The position numbers and the translations under genes are program-made. From Deltaproteobacteria bacterium (GTDB lineage Bacteria > Desulfobacterota > B13-G15 > RBG-16-54-18): a stretch of 5,113 bases of DNA. Below, in pieces: positions 1-5,113 of this stretch. A model generated the notes under the pieces. That model had not been told where the DNA came from. It searched no databases and saw only the letters and a program-made list of their open reading frames with translations. Location: the NCBI GenBank assembly GCA_003646745.1, contig QMLM01000131.1, forward strand, positions 1-5,113, in the 5' to 3' direction. The first letter of the stretch is position 1. Each line of letters starts with the position of its first letter.

Positions 1-50
1 ACTGACTCTTAATCAGTAGGTTCGGGGTTCGAGCCCCTGACGGCCCACCA
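1..50 (+). tRNA. tRNA-Lys (anticodon CTT), 3' part only
   Basis: This is the 3' two-thirds of a lysine tRNA, which decodes AAG. The window opens exactly at the start of the anticodon stem. The stem ACTGA (1-5) pairs with TCAGT (13-17) around loop CTCTTAA, which places anticodon CTT at 8-10. A 5-nt variable loop follows. The T arm is CGGGG / TTCGAGC / CCCTG (23-39), with one G.T wobble. The 3' acceptor strand is ACGGCCC (40-46), then discriminator A and an encoded CCA (48-50). The 5' acceptor half and D arm lie outside the window, so they cannot be checked. It heads a cluster with tRNA-Leu 34 nt downstream and was probably transcribed from a promoter upstream of the window. Confidence 0.93.
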
Positions 51-62
51 ATTGACAAAAAG

Positions 63-78
63 CCCATCAGCAGATGGG
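63..78 (+). other. Small perfect hairpin in the tRNA-Lys/tRNA-Leu spacer
   Basis: CCCATC (63-68) and GATGGG (73-78) form a perfect 6-bp stem closed by the tetraloop AGCA. No T-run follows, so it is not an intrinsic terminator. It most likely separates the two tRNAs in a shared precursor and could influence 3' trimming of tRNA-Lys or 5' cleavage of tRNA-Leu. That role is inference. A second copy of GATGGG at 142-147, inside tRNA-Leu, could compete for pairing. Confidence 0.4.
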
Positions 79-84
79 TGGAAG

Positions 85-172
85 GCGAGAGTGGCGAAAT
101 TGGTAGACGCACTGGACTTAGGATCCAGCCCGTCTTTGACGGATGGGGGTTCGAGTCCCCCCTCTCGCACCA
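85..172 (+). tRNA. tRNA-Leu (anticodon TAG)
   Basis: This is a complete class II tRNA for leucine, decoding CTA and probably other CTN codons. The acceptor strands GCGAGAG (85-91) and CTCTCGC (162-168) pair fully. The anticodon stem CTGGA (112-116) / TCCAG (124-128) encloses loop CTTAGGA with anticodon TAG at 119-121. The long variable arm typical of leucine tRNAs is CCGTC / TTT / GACGG (130-142). The T arm is GGGGG / TTCGAGT / CCCCC (145-161). Discriminator A is at 169 and CCA is encoded at 170-172. The trigger factor gene starts 27 nt after the CCA end, so tRNA and mRNA are probably made as one transcript. Confidence 0.97.
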
Positions 173-199
173 AGGGAGAATGGGTTTAAAGTAGAGCTG

Positions 200-1471
200 A
201 TGAAGGTCAATTCAGAAGAGCTTGGGCCAACTAAGAAGAGGCTTCAGATAGAGATCCCACCCCCACAGGTAAAGGAGGTAGTGGAATCCCTGTACAGGGA
301 TCTTAAAAAGAGGGCCAAGATAAAGGGGTTTCGCCCAGGGAAAATCCCCAGGGATATCTTGGAGAGGTATTATGGGGATTATGTAAAGGAGAAAGCTATT
401 TCATATCTCATCAACGAGACCTACCCCAAGGCCATCTCGCAAGAATCTATTGAACCGATTGCGCCCCCCCTGATCGATGCGGGAGATGTTGCACCGGAGA
501 GGCCCTTCAGTTATTCAGCAGTGGTGGAGGTGAGACCGAGAATAGAGGTAAGGGGTTATAAAGGATTAAGGCTGAGGGGGAGAAGAGAAGAGGTAACCCC
601 TGAAGAGGTAGAGGAAGAACTGGAGAGGATCAGGGGGTTGTACGCCCACCTGAGGCAGGTGCAGGGGCGCAATAGGGTCAAGTATGGGGATGTAGTATTG
701 CTAGATTTTCAAGGCTTCATCGATAAAAGGCCTATACGGGAAGGAAAGGAGGAAAACTACCTGCTAGAGGTGGGCTCTGGGACCATGGTACCTGGTTTTG
801 AAGAGGGCCTGATAGGTAAAAGGGTAGGGGCAAAGGAAGAGATAAAGGTGAACATCCCCTCTGATCACCATCGTAAGGATCTGGCTGGTAAAGAGGTCAC
901 CTTTCGGATTGAGGTCAAGGAGATCAGAGAGAGGGTCCTCCCCCCTTTGGATGATGAATTCGCCAAAGACGTGGGGGATTATAAGAGCCTGGAGGAATTG
1001 AGACAGAAGATAAAGGCGGACTTACAAGAGGCCAAGCAACGCCAGCTTAAGGAGGAATTGAGGCAAGAGGTGGTTGAGCAACTCCTGCAAAATAATCCTA
1101 TAGAGGCCCCTTCCTATCAAGTACAGCAGCGTGTGCAGGAACTTCTCCAAGAGGCCAAAGTCAGGGCAGCGTCCCAGCACAGAGAGCTTTCTCCAGAAGA
1201 GGAGAGGGGGATGCGTGAGGAATATCGTAAGATAGCGCAGCGGGAGGTAAAGACTTCCCTTTTGCTGGAGGAAATCGCTGTGCGGGAAGGGATAGAGGTG
1301 AAGGAGGAGGAAGTGCAGGAGCGGTTGAAGGAGTTGGCCCGCTCTTATAACAAGCCTTTAGAAAATCTTAAACAAGACTCTTCCCTTCTGGTCTTGTTGC
1401 AACGATCCCTACGGCGAGAAAAAGTCTTAGAACTGCTTATCTCCTGGGCCGAGGTTGATTATGAAGACTAG
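200..1471 (+). CDS. tig: Trigger factor, ribosome-associated chaperone
   Basis: This encodes a 423-residue trigger factor, the chaperone that docks at the ribosomal exit tunnel, shields nascent chains and has peptidyl-prolyl isomerase activity. The N-terminal ribosome-binding domain spans about residues 1-115 and carries the signature GFRPGKIP at 43-50, the same numbering as GFRKGKVP of E. coli. The FKBP-like isomerase domain spans about 160-243, with VPGFEEGL at 198-205. The rest is the helical, charged C-terminal chaperone domain, rich in Glu, Lys and Arg. Family proteins are about 430 residues, so it looks complete. The frame is open from position 143, but an earlier start would lie inside tRNA-Leu. 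ATG 200 gives a canonical N terminus and matches the signature spacing. The Shine-Dalgarno is weak: AGAG sits 3 nt from the start, while GGGAGA (174-179) is 20 nt away. The 3' end overlaps clpP. Translational coupling and transcription from the upstream tRNA promoter are inferred. Confidence 0.96.
   Translation: MKVNSEELGPTKKRLQIEIPPPQVKEVVESLYRDLKKRAKIKGFRPGKIPRDILERYYGDYVKEKAISYLINETYPKAISQESIEPIAPPLIDAGDVAPERPFSYSAVVEVRPRIEVRGYKGLRLRGRREEVTPEEVEEELERIRGLYAHLRQVQGRNRVKYGDVVLLDFQGFIDKRPIREGKEENYLLEVGSGTMVPGFEEGLIGKRVGAKEEIKVNIPSDHHRKDLAGKEVTFRIEVKEIRERVLPPLDDEFAKDVGDYKSLEELRQKIKADLQEAKQRQLKEELRQEVVEQLLQNNPIEAPSYQVQQRVQELLQEAKVRAASQHRELSPEEERGMREEYRKIAQREVKTSLLLEEIAVREGIEVKEEEVQERLKELARSYNKPLENLKQDSSLLVLLQRSLRREKVLELLISWAEVDYED
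1451..1454 (+). promoter_or_regulatory. Ribosome binding site that decides the clpP start
   Basis: GAGG lies 6 nt before ATG 1461, inside the last codons of tig. It supports that start over the in-frame TTG at 1455, which directly abuts GAGG, and over ATG 1485, which has no purine-rich site before it. Confidence 0.6.
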
Positions 1472-2084
1472 ACAAAATACCCAGATGGCTGGCTTAATAC
1501 CCATTGTTGTGGAGAGGGATGGTAGGGTCGAAAGGGCTTATGACATCTTTTCTCGGTTGCTAAAGGAAAGGATTATCTTCCTGGGCATGGCCATCGATGA
1601 TGAACTGGCCAATCTAGTGATTGCTCAGATGCTTTTTCTCGAATCGGAGGACCCCGACAAGGATGTTTACCTTTATATCAATACACCTGGAGGGCTAGTG
1701 ACCGCCGGGTTGGCCATCTATGACACCATGCAGTATATAAGGCCGGATGTCTCCACCATCTGCATGGGGCAGGCCTCCAGCATGGGGGCAGTGCTATTGG
1801 CGGCAGGGGCTAAGGGAAAGAGATATGCGCTGCCCCATTCTCGGATCCTCCTGCACCAGCCCATGGGTGGATTTCAAGGCCCGGCCACCGATGTAGATAT
1901 CCAGGCCAGGGAGGTCTTGAGGCTAAGAGAAGAGCTAAACAAAATCTTGATGAAGCATACAGGGCAGCCATTGGAGAAGATCCAATCGGATACTGACAGA
2001 GACTTTTATATGACAGGCCCCCAGGCCAAAGAATACGGTATTATAGACGAGGTAGTCGTCGAAAGACCTAAATCCAAGACCTAA
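1461..2084 (+). CDS. clpP: ATP-dependent Clp protease proteolytic subunit ClpP
   Basis: This encodes a 207-residue ClpP, the serine peptidase that assembles as two stacked heptameric rings and degrades chains fed by ClpX (or ClpA/ClpC) in the cytoplasm. The catalytic triad is intact: Ser107 in GQASSMGA, His132 in LLHQPMGG and Asp181 in DRDFYM. The spacing (25 and 49 residues) equals that of E. coli ClpP. The glycine-rich NTPGG segment is at 74-78. The first nine residues, MKTRQNTQM, look like a short propeptide. Cleavage after Met9 would yield AGLIPIVVE, matching the mature ALVPMVIE end of E. coli ClpP, which forms the axial pore loops. Start ATG 1461 is chosen on GAGG at 1451-1454. ATG 1485 would remove most of the propeptide and cannot be excluded. 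The start overlaps tig by 11 bp and clpX follows after 12 bp, so the three genes form one operon. Confidence 0.97.
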   Translation: MKTRQNTQMAGLIPIVVERDGRVERAYDIFSRLLKERIIFLGMAIDDELANLVIAQMLFLESEDPDKDVYLYINTPGGLVTAGLAIYDTMQYIRPDVSTICMGQASSMGAVLLAAGAKGKRYALPHSRILLHQPMGGFQGPATDVDIQAREVLRLREELNKILMKHTGQPLEKIQSDTDRDFYMTGPQAKEYGIIDEVVVERPKSKT

Positions 2085-2096
2085 AGGGGGAATGCA

Positions 2097-3338
2097 ATGG
2101 ATAAGAGAAGGGGAGGGAGGCTACTATGTTGTTCCTTCTGCGGAAAGAGTCAGGATCAGGTCCGCAAATTGATCGCTGGGCCACGGGTCTATATCTGCGA
2201 TGAATGTATTGAGTTGTGCAACGAGATCATCGCTGAGGAATTTGAGAAGGGGCCCCTCATCAAGACCCCTGTCCCCAAACCAATGGAGATCAAGAGGGTC
2301 TTGGATGAATATGTAATCGGCCAGGAGAGGGCCAAAAAGATCCTCTCAGTAGCTGTGCACAACCATTATAAGAGGATTTACACCAGAAATAAGATTGACG
2401 ATGTAGAAATTCAGAAGAGCAACATCATCTTGATCGGCCCTACAGGTACAGGCAAGACCTTGCTGGCCCAGACTTTGGCCAAAATCCTTGATGTCCCTTT
2501 CACCATCGCCGATGCCACCACCTTGACTGAGGCAGGTTATGTGGGGGAAGACGTTGAGAATATCATCCTGAACCTCCTCCAGGCAGCCGATTATGACGTA
2601 AATCGTGCCTCCAGAGGCATTGTATATATCGATGAGATCGATAAGATCTCCCGCAAGTCCGACAGCCCCTCCATTACCAGAGATGTATCTGGTGAAGGTG
2701 TGCAGCAGGCCTTGCTCAAGATCTTGGAGGGGACAATGGCTAGTGTCCCTCCCAAAGGGGGCAGAAAACATCCCCAGCAGGAGTTCATCCAGGTGGATAC
2801 GACAAATATCCTCTTTATCTGTGGAGGGGCGTTTGTAGGCCTGGAGAAGATCATTGAGGAAAGAATCGGAGTAAAGGGGATAGGCTTTGGTGCCGAGATA
2901 AAGGGTAAGGGAGATAAACAGATCGGTGAGATCTTGAAAGAGGTCCAGCCTGAGGACCTTTTGAAGTTCGGCCTTATCCCAGAATTCATCGGCAGATTGC
3001 CTGTAATCGCTACCCTGGACGAGTTAGACGAGCGGGCCTTGGTCGAGATCTTAAAGAAGCCGAAGAATGCCTTGGTCAAGCAGTACAAAAAGCTCTTTGA
3101 GATGGAAAATGTAAAACTGGAGTTCACCGAAGGGGCCTTGGTAGCAGTAGCCAAAGAGGCCTTAAAGAGGAAATCCGGGGCCAGGGGACTTAGGGCCATC
3201 TTAGAGAACATCATGCTAGACATCATGTATGAGATACCCTCTAAGGGGAACGTGCGTGAATGCCTGATCAGTGAAGAGGTGATCTTAAAAGGGGAAGGGC
3301 CTATTCTACTCTATGAAAAGGAGGCAGAGGTCGCCTAG
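2097..3338 (+). CDS. clpX: ATP-dependent Clp protease ATP-binding subunit ClpX
   Basis: This encodes a 413-residue ClpX, the hexameric AAA+ unfoldase that recognises substrates and translocates them into ClpP. The N-terminal zinc-binding domain has the C4 set Cys12, Cys15, Cys34 and Cys37. Walker A GPTGTGKT is at 114-121, pore-1 loop GYVG at 147-150, and Walker B ends in Asp179-Glu180. The RKH loop, which surrounds the pore entrance, is at 223-225. The IGF tripeptide that docks into ClpP is at 262-264. The arginine finger is Arg300 in EFIGRLP, and sensor 2 is Arg363 in SGARGLR. Every functional element is present and the length is typical (E. coli 424). AGGGGG at 2085-2090, 6 nt before the ATG, is a strong ribosome binding site. 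lon does not follow. Instead a tRNA promoter begins 8 bp after the stop, with no terminator between. Confidence 0.98.
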   Translation: MDKRRGGRLLCCSFCGKSQDQVRKLIAGPRVYICDECIELCNEIIAEEFEKGPLIKTPVPKPMEIKRVLDEYVIGQERAKKILSVAVHNHYKRIYTRNKIDDVEIQKSNIILIGPTGTGKTLLAQTLAKILDVPFTIADATTLTEAGYVGEDVENIILNLLQAADYDVNRASRGIVYIDEIDKISRKSDSPSITRDVSGEGVQQALLKILEGTMASVPPKGGRKHPQQEFIQVDTTNILFICGGAFVGLEKIIEERIGVKGIGFGAEIKGKGDKQIGEILKEVQPEDLLKFGLIPEFIGRLPVIATLDELDERALVEILKKPKNALVKQYKKLFEMENVKLEFTEGALVAVAKEALKRKSGARGLRAILENIMLDIMYEIPSKGNVRECLISEEVILKGEGPILLYEKEAEVA

Positions 3339-3346
3339 GAGAGAAG

Positions 3347-3375
3347 TTGACACGAGGGTTCCTTTGCCATATTAT
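3347..3375 (+). promoter_or_regulatory. Near-consensus sigma70-type promoter for tRNA-Val/tRNA-Asp
   Basis: A perfect -35 hexamer TTGACA (3347-3352) is followed by a 17-bp spacer and TATTAT (3370-3375), five of six matches to the -10 consensus. The expected start is around 3382-3384, only 1-3 nt before the first base of tRNA-Val. The segment between -10 and start is A/T-rich, unlike the G/C-rich discriminator typical of stringently controlled stable-RNA promoters. It lies 8 bp after the clpX stop. Confidence 0.85.
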
Positions 3376-3384
3376 TAAAATTAG

Positions 3385-3460
3385 GGGCGGATAGCTCAGG
3401 AGGGAGAGCGCCGGCCTTACAAGCCGGAGGTCACAGGTTCAAATCCTGTTCCGCCTACCA
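3385..3460 (+). tRNA. tRNA-Val (anticodon TAC)
   Basis: This is a complete 76-nt valine tRNA. The acceptor strands GGGCGGA (3385-3391) and TCCGCCT pair with a G.U wobble at position 1-72. The D stem is GCTC/GAGC. The anticodon stem CCGGC/GCCGG encloses loop CTTACAA, placing anticodon TAC at 3418-3420. The T arm is ACAGG / TTCAAAT / CCTGT. Discriminator A and an encoded CCA end at 3460. It is the first gene of a Val-Asp pair with its own promoter just upstream, although readthrough from clpX is also possible. Confidence 0.97.
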
Positions 3461-3473
3461 AGATATGATTTGT

Positions 3474-3551
3474 GGGGGCGTAGTTCAGTTCGGTTAGAAC
3501 GCCGGCCTGTCACGCCGGAGGTCGCGAGTTCAAGTCTCGTCGCTCCCGCCA
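3474..3551 (+). tRNA. tRNA-Asp (anticodon GTC)
   Basis: This is a complete 78-nt aspartate tRNA. The acceptor strands GGGGGCG (3474-3480) and CGCTCCC (3541-3547) pair with one G.U. The D stem is GTTC/GAAC. The anticodon stem CCGGC/GCCGG encloses loop CTGTCAC, with anticodon GTC at 3509-3511. The T arm is GCGAG / TTCAAGT / CTCGT. Discriminator G73, an aspartate identity element, and an encoded CCA end at 3551. It lies 13 nt after tRNA-Val, and a terminator stem begins 2 nt after its CCA end. Confidence 0.97.
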
Positions 3552-3553
3552 GT

Positions 3554-3595
3554 AAATAAAAGGGGTTAGCCATTTTTGGCTAACCCCTTTTATTT
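3554..3595 (+). terminator. Strong, potentially bidirectional intrinsic terminator
   Basis: A perfect 19-bp inverted repeat (arms 3554-3572 and 3577-3595) closes on a TTTT loop. The G/C-containing core GGGGTTAGCCA / TGGCTAACCCC is flanked by AAATAAAA on the left and TTTTATTT on the right, so either strand yields a hairpin followed by a U-rich tail. It ends the tRNA-Val/tRNA-Asp transcript and, as the first terminator seen after tig, probably also the tig-clpP-clpX readthrough. It insulates glmU. Confidence 0.93.
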
Positions 3596-3659
3596 GGTTA
3601 TGCTATTAAAGTAGAATCAGCATTGAACGTCACAACTAACGCAGAAGCCAGCCTCGTCC

Positions 3660-3688
3660 TTGACAGGGGCAGCGTTTAGCTGTAACTT
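3660..3688 (+). promoter_or_regulatory. Probable glmU promoter
   Basis: A perfect -35 TTGACA (3660-3665) is followed by a 17-bp spacer and TAACTT (3683-3688). TAACTT is a weak -10 that keeps the three most important bases T1, A2 and T6. The expected start near 3695 would give a leader of about 14 nt before the glmU ATG. The preceding terminator implies that glmU needs its own promoter in this gap. The rest of the 113-bp gap (3596-3659) shows no gene or clear signal. Confidence 0.5.
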
Positions 3689-3695
3689 ATCCACA
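3687..3695 (+). promoter_or_regulatory. Perfect DnaA box in the glmU leader
   Basis: TTATCCACA matches the strong DnaA box consensus TTATNCACA exactly. It overlaps the end of the predicted -10 and the expected transcription start, and its last base is the first base of the Shine-Dalgarno AAAGGGG (3695-3701). A protein bound here would block initiation. It is the only perfect copy I found in the window, and a chance match is possible. Confidence 0.45.
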
Positions 3696-3708
3696 AAGGG
3701 GATAGAAG

Positions 3709-5112
3709 ATGGAAAGGATAGCTGTTATCATCTTGGCTGCAGGCAAGGGGAAAAGAATGCGCTCGAGCCTGGTCAAGGTCCTCCATCCCCTGTTGGGGAG
3801 ACCAATGTTGAGCTATCCTCTGGAGGTCACTCTGGGGCAACTGCGCCCGGAGAAGACCTTGGTGGTTATCGGATATCAGGGCGACGAGGTCCGGGTTGCC
3901 TTTCCCGATCCTAGAATCACCTTTGTGGAGCAACAGGAACAGCTCGGCACAGGCCACGCTGTGTCGGTAACCAAACCTCTCCTGGGTGACTTTAACGGGA
4001 CCATCCTTATCCTCTGTGGCGACATCCCCCTTGTCAGACCTCAAACTCTAAGGGGAATGTTGAACCACCACTGGGGAAAAGAAGCCGTCCTTACCCTTCT
4101 GACCTCTCACATGGAGGATCCCACTGGTTACGGACGTGTGGTGAGAGGGGTATTGGGTGGTGTGCGCAAGGTAGTGGAAGAAAAAGATGCCACAGACCAT
4201 GAACTGGAGATAAAAGAGGTCAACAGCGGCATATACTGCGTACAAGCCCCCTTTCTCTTTCGTGCTTTGGAGGAGTTAAGTTCGGACAACGCCCAGCAGG
4301 AGTATTACCTCACAGACATCATTGAGATAGCCCACCACAAGAAAAAAAGGATCTGCACCTTTTCCGTCCCTGATCCATGGGAGATCATGGGGGTCAACAC
4401 CAGGGCCGAACTGGCCAAGGCCGAAGAGGTGTTGGGGGAGAGGGTACGGCGACACTGGATGTCCGAGGGGGTGACCATAAAGAATCCCCAAAGCGTATAT
4501 ATAGAGCCAGATGTGCGCATCGGCAAGGATACCCTAATTTACCCCAATTGCTATTTACGCGGGAAAACCTCTATTGGTGAGGGATGCCGGATCGGCCCAC
4601 AGGTAGAGATCGTCGACTCCCAGATCGGGGACAGGGTACAGGTACGTTTCTGTACCTTAATTACCGAGAGTAGGATCGAGGACGATGCCACGGTGGGCCC
4701 ATTCTCCCACTTGCGCCCCCTCTCCTATCTCGAGAAGGGGGTCAAGATCGGCAACTTTGTGGAGGTAAAAAAATCCCGGATTCGCCAGGGGACCAAAGCC
4801 AACCACCTCTCCTATATCGGGGACGCCGACGTGGGAAAGGGGGTGAACATTGGGGCAGGGACCATCACCTGTAACTATGATGGGTATCAAAAGCACCCCA
4901 CCATCATTGAGGATGGGGTCTTCGTGGGAAGCAATACGGCCTTGGTGGCCCCCATCAAGATAGGAAAAGAGGCCCTCGTGGGGGCAGGGGCAATCATCAC
5001 CAAAGATGTCCCCCCTTATGCCCTAGCAGTAAGCAGGGCCAAACAAAAAAACATAAAGAAGTGGGTGATAAAAAGGAATAAAAAGATGGAAAAAGAGAGG
5101 CGGCGAGGTTAA
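3709..5112 (+). CDS. glmU: Bifunctional GlmU: GlcN-1-P acetyltransferase / GlcNAc-1-P uridyltransferase
   Basis: This encodes a complete 467-residue GlmU, which acetylates glucosamine-1-phosphate with acetyl-CoA and then couples GlcNAc-1-phosphate to UTP. The product, UDP-GlcNAc, is the precursor of peptidoglycan and lipid A. The N-terminal pyrophosphorylase domain (about 1-232) has LAAGKGKRM at 9-17, Lys23 in LVKVLH, QLGTGHA at 78-84, and Asp105 in CGDIPL. Asn230 in GVNTRAEL corresponds to the second magnesium ligand. The C-terminal left-handed beta-helix of hexapeptide repeats runs from about 255 to 440. It contains Arg336 in HLRP, Lys354, the catalytic base His366 in NHLSYIGDA and Tyr369, each offset by 3 from E. 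coli Arg333, Lys351, His363 and Tyr366. A lysine/arginine-rich tail ends the protein. Shine-Dalgarno AAAGGGG (3695-3701), 7 nt before the ATG, fixes the start. GAGG near the stop could serve a next gene beyond the window; glmS is a common neighbour but is not visible. Confidence 0.98.
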   Translation: MERIAVIILAAGKGKRMRSSLVKVLHPLLGRPMLSYPLEVTLGQLRPEKTLVVIGYQGDEVRVAFPDPRITFVEQQEQLGTGHAVSVTKPLLGDFNGTILILCGDIPLVRPQTLRGMLNHHWGKEAVLTLLTSHMEDPTGYGRVVRGVLGGVRKVVEEKDATDHELEIKEVNSGIYCVQAPFLFRALEELSSDNAQQEYYLTDIIEIAHHKKKRICTFSVPDPWEIMGVNTRAELAKAEEVLGERVRRHWMSEGVTIKNPQSVYIEPDVRIGKDTLIYPNCYLRGKTSIGEGCRIGPQVEIVDSQIGDRVQVRFCTLITESRIEDDATVGPFSHLRPLSYLEKGVKIGNFVEVKKSRIRQGTKANHLSYIGDADVGKGVNIGAGTITCNYDGYQKHPTIIEDGVFVGSNTALVAPIKIGKEALVGAGAIITKDVPPYALAVSRAKQKNIKKWVIKRNKKMEKERRRG

Positions 5113-5113
5113 A

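Noticed and set aside
52..80. TTGACA at 52-57 as a promoter for tRNA-Leu
   Set aside because: There is no acceptable -10 hexamer 16-18 bp downstream (the region is GGGTGG-like), so this is probably chance in the tRNA spacer.
180..194. Four-codon mini-ORF (ATG GGT TTA AAG TAG) before tig as a leader peptide
   Set aside because: The purine run directly abuts the ATG, leaving no workable spacing, and the peptide has no regulatory codon pattern. It is noted only as part of the tig leader.
143..199. Upstream extension of trigger factor by 19 codons
   Set aside because: It starts inside the tRNA-Leu variable/T arm region, and the canonical ribosome-binding signature falls at residues 43-50 only if ATG 200 is used.
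2591..3226. 211-codon open frame on the - strand inside clpX, and a 141-codon one at 2346-2771
   Set aside because: Both lie antisense to strongly conserved ClpX domains, have no ribosome binding site that I can see and encode no recognisable family. They are shadows of clpX codon bias.
1..3595. tRNA genes as integration sites for a mobile element
   Set aside because: No integrase, no repeated tRNA 3' end and no foreign-looking cargo is present in the window.
3660..3914. 84-codon + strand frame overlapping the glmU start
   Set aside because: It runs through the conserved start of glmU in another frame, has an unremarkable composition and would start inside the -35 element.
3676..4044. 122-codon - strand frame over the 5' end of glmU, with smaller ones further along
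   Set aside because: They are antisense to conserved GlmU motifs with no independent support.

Overview
The window is a compact housekeeping segment of a bacterial chromosome. Every gene lies on the + strand: two tRNA genes (the first cut by the window edge), the protein-quality-control genes tig-clpP-clpX, two more tRNA genes, and glmU. The proteins are ordinary, full-length members of their families. Base composition is about half G+C, arginine is often written AGG, and the coding strand is purine-rich. The tig-clpP-clpX order and the protein style would fit a Desulfobacterota ('deltaproteobacterial') or related, possibly thermophilic, Gram-negative lineage. This placement is an inference from gene order and sequence feel, not from a search. 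I see no phage, insertion sequence, CRISPR array or toxin-antitoxin locus.

Positions 1-172 hold the 3' part of tRNA-Lys(CTT) and a complete class II tRNA-Leu(TAG), separated by a 34-nt spacer with a small hairpin. Only 27 nt after the tRNA-Leu CCA end, trigger factor (tig) begins, followed by clpP (overlapping tig by 11 bp) and clpX (12 bp after clpP). Trigger factor meets nascent chains at the ribosome exit tunnel. ClpX unfolds tagged or specific substrates and threads them into the ClpP peptidase. No separate promoter can fit between tRNA-Leu and tig, so tRNAs and chaperone/protease genes are probably co-transcribed, with RNA processing at the tRNA-Leu 3' end making the tig mRNA 5' end. lon, a common downstream neighbour of clpX, is absent here.

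Positions 3339-3595 hold a near-consensus sigma70-type promoter immediately after clpX, tRNA-Val(TAC), tRNA-Asp(GTC) and a strong hairpin terminator. The predicted start site lies only about 1-3 nt before tRNA-Val, so that precursor would have almost no 5' leader. There is no terminator between clpX and tRNA-Val, so readthrough from the upstream unit is also possible.

Positions 3596-3708 are the glmU leader, with a plausible promoter and a perfect 9-bp DnaA box (TTATCCACA) lying between the -10 and the Shine-Dalgarno. glmU encodes the bifunctional enzyme making UDP-GlcNAc for peptidoglycan and lipopolysaccharide and ends one base before the window ends. I found no convincing undescribed system. 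The points most worth a second look are the DnaA box at glmU, the tRNA-Leu/tig junction with its weak ribosome binding site, and the almost leaderless tRNA-Val promoter.
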